This document shows, piece by piece, positions 18,586 to 26,645 of a DNA stretch of 64,000 nucleotides. The notes beneath the pieces are model-generated. The model was not told the origin of the DNA and did not search any database. It saw only the letters and a list, made by a program, of their open reading frames with translations. Location of the stretch: NCBI GenBank assembly GCA_965205255.1, contig OZ242051.1, positions 372,001 to 436,000 on the forward strand, written 5' to 3'. Numbering within the stretch: the stretch's first letter is position 1; every line of letters starts with the position of its first letter. The DNA is from G965205255 sp965205255. GTDB lineage: Bacteria; Pseudomonadota; Gammaproteobacteria; Pseudomonadales; Endozoicomonadaceae. A program made the position numbers and the translations under genes.

Positions 18586-20049
18586 ATGGAAATTTCTGTT
18601 ATTCAAGGTCAGATACACCAGCAACAAACCTGCTGCATCGTACTGTTTATTAATACTGAAGCAACCGGAGAAGCTTTCGATATTTTAGATAAACTATCAT
18701 CAAATGCCCTACAATACGTAATTTCGCGTGGTGACTTGGACAATAAACCAGGAAAAAACTGCTTCATTTCCTATACTGGCATTAAAAAAATTGAACGCAT
18801 ATTGCTTGTTGCAACGGGCAACAAACCATTAACCTGTGAAATCACTCACAAGGTTATCAACGGTGCTGTGTCTGCTTTACAAAAAATAGCTGTTTCCGAA
18901 GCTGTTTTTTGTATGGAAGGACTTAAAACATCTTCAGATATTATCACATCTTCACAGTATCTTGCCCAACAACTTATCAGTTCTTCCTACTGTTTTACCC
19001 GTTTTAAAAAGCAGGATGATGCACCCAAACTTAATACTGTAAAGTTTCTGTATAATGGCGATACTTCAATTGAGCAGGCCGTAAAAACAGGACTAGCCAC
19101 AGGGCTTGGCATAAATACGGCAAAAGAACTAGGCAACCTTCCTGGCAACATTTGCACACCCTCTTTCCTTGCATCTATGGCTAAAGAGCTAGCTAACGAC
19201 AGTAAAATCACCACGAAAATAATTAATGAAGACATGATGAATGAACTGGGCATGCATTCTTTTCTTTCGGTCAGTAAAGGTTCTTCTGAAGAAGGAAGGC
19301 TGATCGTTATGGAATACAAAGGCACAGATAAAAATACAGCACCTTACGTACTTCTTGGTAAAGGTATCACTTTTGATTCCGGTGGTATTAGCCTGAAACC
19401 TGGGGCAAAAATGGATGAAATGAAATTTGACATGTGTGGTGCTGCATCAGTAATGGGAGTAATGAAAGCTATTACTGAACTCAAACCGGCCATCAACATA
19501 ACCGGCGTGATTGCCACAGCCGAAAATATGCCCTCAGGTAATGCCAGTAAACCAGGTGATATAGTCACCAGCATGTCTGGAAAAACCATCGAAATTTTAA
19601 ATACAGATGCTGAAGGTCGTTTAGTGCTTTGCGATGCATTAACTTACATAGAGCAGTTTAAACCTGAACTGGTCATTGATATTGCCACTCTTACCGGCGC
19701 ATGCATTGTAGCATTAGGTCATCATACCTCTGCTCTTTTCAGCAATAATGATGAACTGGCAGAAGCACTTACCATCATGGGAAAGAAAATCAATGATGAA
19801 GTTTGGCGTCTTCCTATGGGTGAACTTTATGATAAACAACTTGAAAGCAACTTTGCTGACCTTGCTAATATAGGAGGACCTGCAGCTGGTAGCATTACCG
19901 CAGGTTGCTTCTTAGCTAAATTTGCTGAAAAATTCTCCTGGGCACACTTGGACATTGCCGGAACAGCTTGGACTTCAGGCACACACAAAGGAGCTACAGG
20001 TCGCCCTGTACCATTACTGCTAAATTTTCTTCTATCTACAATAAACTAA
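18586..20049 (+). CDS. pepA: Leucyl aminopeptidase PepA (M17 family)
   Basis: A cytosolic dizinc or dimanganese exopeptidase that removes N-terminal residues; PepA of enterobacteria also binds DNA in site-specific recombination. 487 residues. Metal and catalytic residues of the M17 family are present: K259, D264 (GKGITFDSGG), K271, D282, D341 and E343 within NTDAEGRL, and R345. 'ITAGCFLAKF' and 'WAHLDIAGTAW' near the end are also typical. GGAG lies five bases before the ATG at 18586. holC follows downstream. Confidence 0.97.
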   Translation: MEISVIQGQIHQQQTCCIVLFINTEATGEAFDILDKLSSNALQYVISRGDLDNKPGKNCFISYTGIKKIERILLVATGNKPLTCEITHKVINGAVSALQKIAVSEAVFCMEGLKTSSDIITSSQYLAQQLISSSYCFTRFKKQDDAPKLNTVKFLYNGDTSIEQAVKTGLATGLGINTAKELGNLPGNICTPSFLASMAKELANDSKITTKIINEDMMNELGMHSFLSVSKGSSEEGRLIVMEYKGTDKNTAPYVLLGKGITFDSGGISLKPGAKMDEMKFDMCGAASVMGVMKAITELKPAINITGVIATAENMPSGNASKPGDIVTSMSGKTIEILNTDAEGRLVLCDALTYIEQFKPELVIDIATLTGACIVALGHHTSALFSNNDELAEALTIMGKKINDEVWRLPMGELYDKQLESNFADLANIGGPAAGSITAGCFLAKFAEKFSWAHLDIAGTAWTSGTHKGATGRPVPLLLNFLLSTIN

Positions 20050-20055
20050 AGAAGT

Positions 20056-20093
20056 ATACTGACAATTAACTTGTATTTAATGATTGTCAGTAT
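20056..20093 (+). terminator. Stem-loop between pepA and holC
   Basis: A perfect 11-base inverted repeat (ATACTGACAAT ... ATTGTCAGTAT) with a 16-base loop begins six bases after the pepA stop. It has no T tract, so full intrinsic termination is doubtful. It may act as a partial terminator or a 3'-end stabiliser that lowers holC expression relative to pepA. Confidence 0.4.
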
Positions 20094-20109
20094 CTATTGG
20101 AAAAACCAC

Positions 20110-20559
20110 ATGGAACATAACAATAGCCAACTACCACGTATCAATTTTTATCTATTGTCTCACAACAGGTCTTCTGATGCTTTTTTGTTCACCTGTCACT
20201 TAACAGAAAAAGCGTTTCGTACTGGCCATAAAGTTTATATTCAAACAAAAAGCGAGCAACAATCAGCCTGGTTGAACAAGCTTCTGTGGACTTTTAATCC
20301 AGAAAGCTATATTCCTCATCAGCTGTATACAGCTCAAACCAGTATCGCAAATTATCCTGTTATCATTGGCGAAAAACCACCACCTGCCAAAACATTTTCA
20401 TCACTGATTAATATTTGTGGACAACCTTCTTCATTTTCGACTCAGGTACAACGGATATTTCACATTATTCTCAATGATGATCAACCTCGGTCAATGGGAC
20501 GAATTGCCTATAAATCCTACATAAAGCACGGTGTTAAACCTAAAATGATAAAACTATAA
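20110..20559 (+). CDS. holC: DNA polymerase III subunit chi
   Basis: Chi links the clamp loader to SSB in the DNA polymerase III holoenzyme. From the ATG at 20110 (GGA eight bases upstream) the product has 149 residues, the usual size. The frame stays open back to 20071, but that extension overlaps the stem-loop and is unlike the family. Recognisable parts are 'RINFYLLSHNRSSDAFLFTCHLTEKAFRTGHKVYI', 'LLWTFNPESYIPHQLY' and 'PVIIGE'. The position after pepA is conserved. The usual next gene, valS, is absent. Confidence 0.88.
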   Translation: MEHNNSQLPRINFYLLSHNRSSDAFLFTCHLTEKAFRTGHKVYIQTKSEQQSAWLNKLLWTFNPESYIPHQLYTAQTSIANYPVIIGEKPPPAKTFSSLINICGQPSSFSTQVQRIFHIILNDDQPRSMGRIAYKSYIKHGVKPKMIKL

Positions 20560-20606
20560 ACGCTGCCCTGCCTGCAAAATGGAAATCTGCTTCTGATTTC
20601 CATTTT

Positions 20607-20638
20607 ACTACGGTTATAAGCATGCTCATAACCGTAGT
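20607..20638. repeat. Near-perfect palindrome related to the dispersed repeat core
   Basis: The 30-base core CTACGGTTAT-AAGCATGCTC-ATAACCGTAG is self-complementary apart from two positions that could form G-U pairs in RNA. Its half-site (ACTACGGTTATgAGCATGCT) matches the sub-terminal sequence of the MITE-like element, as if two element ends had joined head to head. It lies between the convergent genes holC and the dioxygenase and could serve as a bidirectional terminator. Confidence 0.55.
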
Positions 20639-20786
20639 TTTGATACAGGTTTAAACATCACAGAGCAAACTAAAAGCTCACCTTTAAAATAAAAGGCCAG
20701 TCAACATTTGCAACTAATTAAACAAATTAAAATTTATTTATAATTCCATTAATGTTTTCCTTGTTTTCAACTTTCAACCATTCTGG

Positions 20787-21728
20787 TTATTTTAATAAAC
20801 CAATTTCACACAATCTTTCACGCAAATAATCTGCAGCTATAATTGGCTCAGGGTAACGATTTGGGTTATCTTTCGAAATACACTGACTCAGGGTCTTTAT
20901 AAGAAAATTTGAATTCGGGTGCAAAAAAAATGGTATGCTAAAACGAGATTTATTAATATCACTGTCTTTCGGGTTAACCACTCTGTGCGTAGTTGAACGT
21001 AAAACATGATTGGTAAGACGTTGTAGCATATCACCAATATTAACAACAATAGCACCTGGAATAATGCTTACCGGAATCCACTTTTTATCATGGGTTAAAA
21101 TTTCCAGTCCTTGCTCATGAGAACCCACCAGCAATGTTATTAAATTAATGTCTTCATGCTCACTGGCACGGACTGAAAGCGTATTCTGATTTTTTATTGG
21201 GGGGTAGTGGAGTGCACGCAAGACGGAGTTACCAAAATTAACCTTGTCCTCAAAGTAATGTTCATCCAAACCAAGATAGAGTGCTAATGCCTGAAGAATT
21301 GTATTACCAAGATTATCAAGAGCCTGATATAACGCATAAAGACTACGTTTAAAGCTTGGTATCTCTTTTGGCCACAAGTTAGGCAAAAGATCACTGTTGT
21401 GCATCGTGCTGTCAACTTCTCTGCCCACATGCCAAAATTCTTTTAAATCAGCGTGATTGTACCCTTTGGCAACTTCTATTCCAAATCCAGTATAACCACG
21501 TGCTCCACCAATACCTTCTACCAAATACGACTGTTTAACTTTTTCAGGAAGCTCGAAAAAATCACGAGCTGATTCAAGTGCTAAATTAATCATATCATTC
21601 GGGATACCGTGATTGGTAATACTACAAAATCCAAACTTACGATAACCATCGCCCAAATTTTTAACAAAATTATCTTTATCATTAGTAAAATCAGATAAAT
21701 CAAACATAGGTATTGAAGTATTTTCCAT
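20787..21728 (-). CDS. Isopenicillin-N-synthase-like 2-oxoglutarate/Fe(II) dioxygenase
   Basis: A 313-residue non-haem iron oxygenase of the IPNS/flavonol-synthase type. The N-terminal domain 'IPMFDLSDF', 'FGFCSITNHGIP' and 'ARDFFELPEKVKQ' is followed by the double-stranded beta-helix. The iron ligands are visible as H191-x-D193 (SEHEDINLITLL) and H248 (STTHRVV). The co-substrate-binding R262-x-S264 (SRFSIPFF) follows. 'GLEILTHDKKWIPV' and 'PGAIVVNIGDMLQRLTN' are family hallmarks. The substrate cannot be told from sequence. No biosynthetic cluster surrounds it, so it is a stand-alone oxidase. Confidence 0.88.
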   Translation of the reverse strand: MENTSIPMFDLSDFTNDKDNFVKNLGDGYRKFGFCSITNHGIPNDMINLALESARDFFELPEKVKQSYLVEGIGGARGYTGFGIEVAKGYNHADLKEFWHVGREVDSTMHNSDLLPNLWPKEIPSFKRSLYALYQALDNLGNTILQALALYLGLDEHYFEDKVNFGNSVLRALHYPPIKNQNTLSVRASEHEDINLITLLVGSHEQGLEILTHDKKWIPVSIIPGAIVVNIGDMLQRLTNHVLRSTTHRVVNPKDSDINKSRFSIPFFLHPNSNFLIKTLSQCISKDNPNRYPEPIIAADYLRERLCEIGLLK

Positions 21729-21822
21729 GATTTCAAACTCCTTTAAAAAAACAATATCAGCTATCTTAAATTTAAATTGAATTAGCTTATTGTTTTAAAT
21801 TTTTTTGACAGTGCAAGCTTCA

Positions 21823-21966
21823 ATACCAAAATTTTCTTCTAACTTCTTGTTGAACTACTTTTTTAATCTTGCTGTTATGCGTTGAAACTCCTCGCAATAG
21901 CAGATCAACTTTAACAGCAAGCCATGAAAGCATGCTCATAACAAAAGTTAGAAACAAGTTTTGGTA
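21823..21966 (-). repeat. MITE-like dispersed element, copy B
   Basis: The reverse-oriented copy of the element at 14141-14299. Its ends are inverted repeats: TACCAAAA-TTTCTTCTAACT on the left against TACCAAAACTTGTTTCTAACT read from the right. The interior shares the 'ATTGCGAGGAGTTTCAACGC' and 'TTATGAGCATGCTT' blocks with copy A. It occupies most of the 368-base gap upstream of the dioxygenase gene, where it may affect that gene's promoter. Confidence 0.75.
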
Positions 21967-22096
21967 TAAATCATTTTGATTAATAAATTAGTCAAACAAT
22001 TGCTTAATTTCTGCCATTGAGAATAATCTTTACACAACCTGCTTTTACTTCTGACTAATGTATTGGGTTACGCTAATAGCATAGTGTTACAGACGA

Positions 22097-23221
22097 TTAC
22101 TCCATACTTGCAAGCACTATTTTTGCTGGCGTATATTCTCGGTTTTGCGCTTTTGCAACAAGTTCACAAGTTAATTTACCTTTACAGACATTCAAACCTT
22201 TAAGCAAATGATGGTTTTCTTCAAGCGCATGAAAAACACCTTTATCAGCCAACTGAATCACAAAAGGCAACGTAGCATTGTTAAGAGCAAGAGTGGACGT
22301 TCTTGCCACTGCACCTGGCATATTTGCCACACAGTAATGAACAACATCATCAACTACATATGTTGGGTTTTCATGAGTAGTAGCATGCGATGTTTCAAAA
22401 CAACCACCTTGGTCTATCGCCACATCCACAATTGCTGACCCTGGCTTCATCTTATTAATATGATCAACAGTAACAAGCTTCGGAGCAGATGCCCCCGGAA
22501 TCAGTACAGCTCCAATAACAAGATCAGCCTTAGTTATTGCCTGAGAAATACTGTACTCTGTTGAAAAGATCGTTTTAACCCTGTTAGAGAAACGACGATC
22601 AATGTTACGCAACACTTCAAGTGAACGATCAATAACTGTAACATCAGCTCCTAATCCAACAGCCATCGTTGCAGCATTAATACCAACAACACCGCCTCCG
22701 ATAATAAGAACATTCGCAGGCTCAACACCCGGCACACCACCAAGCAGCACTCCCCTTCCACCATTATACTTTTCAAGACTGTGTGCACCCGCCTGAACGG
22801 ACATACGTCCTGCAACTTCAGACATTGGTGCCAACAGTGGCAGCCCGCCTTTATCATCCGTTACGGTTTCATAAGCAATGCAGACAGCCCCAGATTCGAT
22901 CAGACCCTGAGTTTGTTCAATATCCGGAGCAAGGTGAAGATAAGTAAATAGCAGCTGATCTTTGCGTAACATCTTATACTCAACAGCTTGTGGCTCTTTA
23001 ACTTTAACAATCATATCGGCTTCAGCAAATATTTCAGCTGCATCTGAACAAACCTCAGCACCCACTTTACAGTAATTTTCATCAGTAAAAGCAACACCAG
23101 CACCGGCATTTTGTTCAACAATGACACGATGCCCTCTGGCAACAATCTCCTGAACAGAAGCAGGTGTCAATCCTACACGGTATTCGTGGTTTTTTATTTC
23201 CTTTGGGATGCCGATGAGCAT
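22097..23221 (-). CDS. ald: Alanine dehydrogenase
   Basis: NAD-dependent interconversion of L-alanine with pyruvate and ammonia. From the ATG at 23221 (GGAG seven bases upstream) the protein has 374 residues, close to the family norm of about 372. An upstream TTG at 23233 would add four residues that overlap the ribosome site. Motifs are 'MLIGIPKEIKNHEYRVGLTP', the NAD-binding glycine loop 'VLIIGGGVVGINAATMA' and the signature 'SAIVDVAIDQGGCFETSHAT', then 'YCVANMPGAVARTST'. It stands alone between the dispersed repeat and the RNA genes. Confidence 0.96.
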   Translation of the reverse strand: MLIGIPKEIKNHEYRVGLTPASVQEIVARGHRVIVEQNAGAGVAFTDENYCKVGAEVCSDAAEIFAEADMIVKVKEPQAVEYKMLRKDQLLFTYLHLAPDIEQTQGLIESGAVCIAYETVTDDKGGLPLLAPMSEVAGRMSVQAGAHSLEKYNGGRGVLLGGVPGVEPANVLIIGGGVVGINAATMAVGLGADVTVIDRSLEVLRNIDRRFSNRVKTIFSTEYSISQAITKADLVIGAVLIPGASAPKLVTVDHINKMKPGSAIVDVAIDQGGCFETSHATTHENPTYVVDDVVHYCVANMPGAVARTSTLALNNATLPFVIQLADKGVFHALEENHHLLKGLNVCKGKLTCELVAKAQNREYTPAKIVLASME

Positions 23222-23311
23222 AGAATTCTCCAAACGATTTTACCCCTGAATAACAAGAGCTAACTTATTCTCGTTGACAAAATAATCAAAAGTTTTTGTA
23301 TTACACAACAA

Positions 23312-23450
23312 TTTGTTTCTAGCTTAGTACTTCTCTGTTTTCTGATCATACGCATAATGCGTTAAAAATTTTTCCTTAATCAGTTATTACAGCAAACTTA
23401 ATTACAGAAAAGAACATCAAAACATTTTTAACAGTAAATTAGAAGCAAAG
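23312..23450. repeat. Possible decayed copy of the MITE-like element
   Basis: The ends ACAATTTGTTTCTAGCTT and, in reverse complement, AGCTTTGCTTCTAATTT resemble the terminal repeats of copies A and B at about the right spacing. The interior is poorly conserved. It lies in the gap between ald and ffs; otherwise nothing is seen in that gap. Confidence 0.3.
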
Positions 23451-23623
23451 CTCAATATTATGTACAACTAACCTGAGAAATAAAAGTGTAATCATATGAA
23501 TTTAGACTGATGCTGGCAATTGTGCCTATAGTCAGAATTACTTACAAGTAATCCAAGTATAAAAAAACTATTATACATGAACGTTTATTACCAAAAGAAA
23601 AGAGAAATGGTTCTTTGATGGAG

Positions 23624-23730
<107 letters not shown>

Positions 23731-23739
23731 CCATAGAAA

Positions 23740-23816
23740 TGGTGGGTGGTACGGGATTCGAACCTGTGACCTCCGCGATGTCAACGCGACGCTCTAACCA
23801 ACTGAGCTAACCACCC
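23740..23816 (-). tRNA. tRNA-Val (anticodon GAC)
   Basis: A 77-nt cloverleaf with CCA encoded. The acceptor GGGTGGT pairs with ACCACCC, with discriminator A then CCA. The D-stem is GCTC/GAGC. The anticodon stem TCGCG/CGCGG encloses the loop TTGACAT, giving anticodon GAC (Val, GUC/GUU). The T-arm contains GGTTCGAATCC. It is the first gene of a short RNA operon with ffs. Confidence 0.95.
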
Positions 23817-23868
23817 CTAAAACAGGCTAGCCACATACATGCATGCACCACCCTTGCAACAGGTGAAA

Positions 23869-23897
23869 ATATTACTCATGAAACTCTAATATTGCAA
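23869..23897 (-). promoter_or_regulatory. Putative sigma-70 promoter of tRNA-Val-ffs
   Basis: On the minus strand TTGCAA (-35, 23892-23897) and TAATAT (-10, 23869-23874) are separated by 17 bases. They lie about 50 bases upstream of the mature tRNA 5' end. Spacing and position fit a stable-RNA promoter; the boxes are not perfect consensus. Confidence 0.45.
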
Positions 23898-24747
23898 GTA
23901 ATAATTTTATTAAATTAAAATTTTTGACTAAAAAAAATTTATCTTTTCGTACACAAATTACTACCACCCTGCAATAGTAACTACGACTTCCACAGGTAAA
24001 GCTTAATGTGCTAAATTACTGATAGTCCGTAACCTCAAAATGCACAACTTCAAGCAACACTTCATTATTCAACTTTTTGTACTTTTTCTTTAATGCCTTA
24101 GCCCCCTCTCTTTCCAGAGCTGCGCTTTAGATATCAGGTGGGCTATATCCATAAAACTGAGCACCTCAATCATAAAGCCTTGTCGTTTTAATTATTTACG
24201 TAAATATGCAATATTTTTGAAATATGCGTAGTTCTGATTAAACTTCGTATGCGACTAAGCCCAGTATGATCAGGTATCTTTTTCCAGTTTTTTTAGTTGC
24301 TTTGACAGGTATTCAACAGACTAAAAAGCAGTAAAATGATCAGACTAATGAGAGTCTGTAACTAGATTATTAAAATAAATAATTTCTGTTTAATACATGA
24401 CATATAAGCTTTCAGGTTAAAAGACAAAGTCTTTTATAGAAAAAAATGTGAAAAAATCCGATTTGCAATAGCTCTCTAAACTAATTTTCAGACAACTTCT
24501 TTTTCCTTAGTTACTGCTTCGATCAGTTTTTCCTGATTCTGAATTACTGTTTCTGTTGGTTACCTAAGTCTCATATTATATGAACTCAGTCATATCTCAA
24601 TTAGAACGATAAAAGCGTATCATATGCTATTATTTGTCTTAGTATCTTGTATAAGGTATTATTTCATCTGACGACACCGCTTGATTATTTTTGAATATCT
24701 ATTAGCTCCACTCATTATTAGTTTTAATAAAAATAGTACCTTAACCT
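23898..24747. other. Long gap between the RNA genes and the MFS gene
   Basis: No intact gene is seen. On the minus strand, between about 24190 and a stop at 24016-24018, two overlapping short frames look like one small coding sequence broken by a frameshift. The downstream half reads ALEREGAKALKKKYKKLNNE and ends VTDYQ; it is not recognised. Around 24281-24300 a 19-base match to the 3' end of gltX occurs. The rest is AT-rich and featureless. Confidence 0.35.
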
Positions 24748-25962
24748 ATGAACTTAACAAAAACTGCTCCTATCCATGGCCAATTAAAGACTGCTGAGTT
24801 TGTCTGCTTAATGGGAATAATGACAGCATTAGTCGCTTTATCTATTGATGCATTAATGCCTGCTTTTCCTCAAATGGCTAGGGACTTTAATGTACAACAA
24901 CAACAAAATAATATTCAATTGGTTATTATTTGGATGTTCATTGGATTAGCTATTGGCAACTTATTTTATGGCACACTTTCTGAACGCTGGGGCAGAAAAT
25001 TGCCGGTTATCGTTGGTTTCATTCTTTTTTTCATTGGCTCTCTGCTGGCAATGTTAACCCATAACATTAACATTCTGATGCTGGCAAGACTTATCCAAGG
25101 CTTAGGGCTTGCAGGACCTCGAACCATTAGCATGACAATCGCCAGAGATTTATATAGTGGCAATACGTTAGCAAAAGTTACCTCCTTTATCATGACCGTT
25201 TTTATTCTGATACCTGTTATTGCGCCCTCTTTGGGACAGTTAATTTTACTATTTACCAGTTGGCGCATACTTTTTTTAATTTTTATTATTTTCGGTCTAT
25301 TATCTATGACTTGGTTTCTCTTACGACAACCTGAAACCCTACCAAAAGAAAAAAGAAATGCGATCACTCTAGCCTATTTAACATATGCAATGAAAGAAAT
25401 ATTAAAAAGCAGGCAAGCACTGGCTTACAGTGTCAGTAGTGGCTTCATCTCGGGTGCATTTATCAGTTATATCAGTCTCGCTCAACCTGTTTTTCAAAAT
25501 GAGTATAATCTTGGGCATTATTTTCCACTGGCATTTTCTCTCATGGCTATATCTATTGGACTCGCCGCTCTGATTAATGGGCGCCTTATTATTAAATTTG
25601 GTGCAAAATGCCTTTCCAAGGTTGGCGTATTTTTGATCACCGGTGGCGCTACAGCCTTTTTATGTGTTATTCAATGGATGCACCATGAACCACCACTTTG
25701 GCTGGTCATGTGCTTTATGTTTGTTATGCTATTTTCTCTTGGAATCACTAGGGGTAATCAAATAGCACTGGCAATGACACCACTTGGCCACATTGCAGGT
25801 TTTGGTACAACCTTTTATGCCAGCAGCACAATGCTTATAGGTTCTGCCATCAGCTTTGTTACAAATATGCTTTATCACAACCACGTCACAACACTAATTA
25901 CTACTTTTGCTGTTTGCGGACTACTGTCCATACTAAGCATAAGGTATGCAGAAACTACCTAG
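24748..25962 (+). CDS. Bcr/CflA-type MFS drug-resistance transporter
   Basis: A 404-residue protein with twelve predicted transmembrane helices, of the DHA1 Bcr/CflA family (proton-driven efflux, inner membrane). Characteristic features are 'ALSIDALMPAFPQMARDFNV' in helix 1, motif A as 'YGTLSERWGRKLPVIVG', and 'RLIQGLGLAGPRTISMTIARDLYSG' in helices 4-5, with the repeat half 'LINGRLIIKFGAK'. The substrate cannot be deduced; family members export antibiotics, sulfonamides or dipeptides. It is the last intact gene before the RHS array and on the opposite strand to it. Confidence 0.9.
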   Translation: MNLTKTAPIHGQLKTAEFVCLMGIMTALVALSIDALMPAFPQMARDFNVQQQQNNIQLVIIWMFIGLAIGNLFYGTLSERWGRKLPVIVGFILFFIGSLLAMLTHNINILMLARLIQGLGLAGPRTISMTIARDLYSGNTLAKVTSFIMTVFILIPVIAPSLGQLILLFTSWRILFLIFIIFGLLSMTWFLLRQPETLPKEKRNAITLAYLTYAMKEILKSRQALAYSVSSGFISGAFISYISLAQPVFQNEYNLGHYFPLAFSLMAISIGLAALINGRLIIKFGAKCLSKVGVFLITGGATAFLCVIQWMHHEPPLWLVMCFMFVMLFSLGITRGNQIALAMTPLGHIAGFGTTFYASSTMLIGSAISFVTNMLYHNHVTTLITTFAVCGLLSILSIRYAETT

Positions 25963-26193
25963 TATTTGATAAAAATTCAGATAAAATAAAACAAAAAAAA
26001 ATATCTTCAACCAAGTTTTTTTGTCTCGTTTCTCTTTCTATAGGTAGTAGAACTCAGGCAGGATAAGAACTAAAACGACTTCTTTCAAATAGTTATGTCG
26101 TGTATTTTATGAGCACTATCAACTTGCCTTTACATATAAACTCTCTTGAAATTCTATCTCAAAACATTGATAGAAAAGGAAATATTGTCTTGA

Positions 26194-26400
26194 ATACTGT
26201 ACACCACTAATTGGGTAGAACGACTCAATAAGGAGATTCGTAAAGTCAGAAGGCACGTTAATTCGTTTCCGAATACAGATTCTATTTTAAATATGATTTA
26301 TATGGTAATTGACCGACTGGAAAGCACAACTTATTCCAGACCGGTAACAAGCTTTTATCCATATCAAGAGCATATGAACACTGTTTTTCATCCTGAATAG
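26194..26400 (+). pseudogene. IS256-type (mutator) transposase C-terminal remnant, copy 1
   Basis: It reads LYTTNWVERLNKEIRKVRRH, then VNSFPNTDSILNMIYMVIDR, and ends 'MNTVFHPE'. This is the C-terminal region of IS256/mutator-type transposases, where 'sTNaiErLNkeiRrr.rv...FPn..s...l' is conserved. The catalytic core is missing. It lies in reverse orientation relative to its N-terminal partner at 26425-26598. In the 230 bases before it, after the MFS gene, nothing else is seen. Confidence 0.7.
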
Positions 26401-26424
26401 ACACAGAGTTATTGGCACTACCTT

Positions 26425-26598
26425 TTTTTTGCAACAGAGCCTGCTTTCCATAACCGAGGTGTTCTTCCAGTTCAGTGCAAGCACTTTTTCAACCGAAAGC
26501 TTCAGTAACTGCCTGCTGAGCTCAGCTAAATCATCCTGCGGTTTGACCTTATCTGTGATCTGACTGACTAGGTTTTCATCAAGTTCAGCAACCATCAT
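26425..26598 (-). pseudogene. IS256-type transposase N-terminal remnant, copy 1 (frameshifted)
   Basis: The start MMVAELDENLVSQITDKVKP leads to 'DDLAELSRQLLKLSVEKVLA'. The IS256 hallmark 'ELEEHLGYGKQALLQ' then continues in another frame, so one frameshift separates them. It begins just after the RHS2 stop on the same strand, where an immunity gene might be expected, but it is transposase debris. Confidence 0.75.
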
Positions 26599-26645
26599 TT
26601 ACCCTTCCAAGGAAAAGTAAACAATAGCCGTTTACACTATCTTTT

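Noticed and set aside
24016..24190. Possible small frameshifted coding sequence on the minus strand
   Set aside because: The two short frames are suggestive, but no family is recognised and there is no ribosome site, so it is only mentioned in the gap description.
24281..24300. 19-base match to the 3' end of gltX, suggesting a gltX pseudogene
   Set aside because: Similarity is limited to a Lys/Leu-rich stretch (KKLEK) and does not extend into flanking codons; chance or a shared coiled-coil codon pattern is enough.
26287..26598. Small ORF directly after RHS2 as an immunity gene
   Set aside because: The shifted frame shows the IS256 transposase motif ELEEHLGYGKQ, and the reading frame then runs antisense into another transposase remnant.
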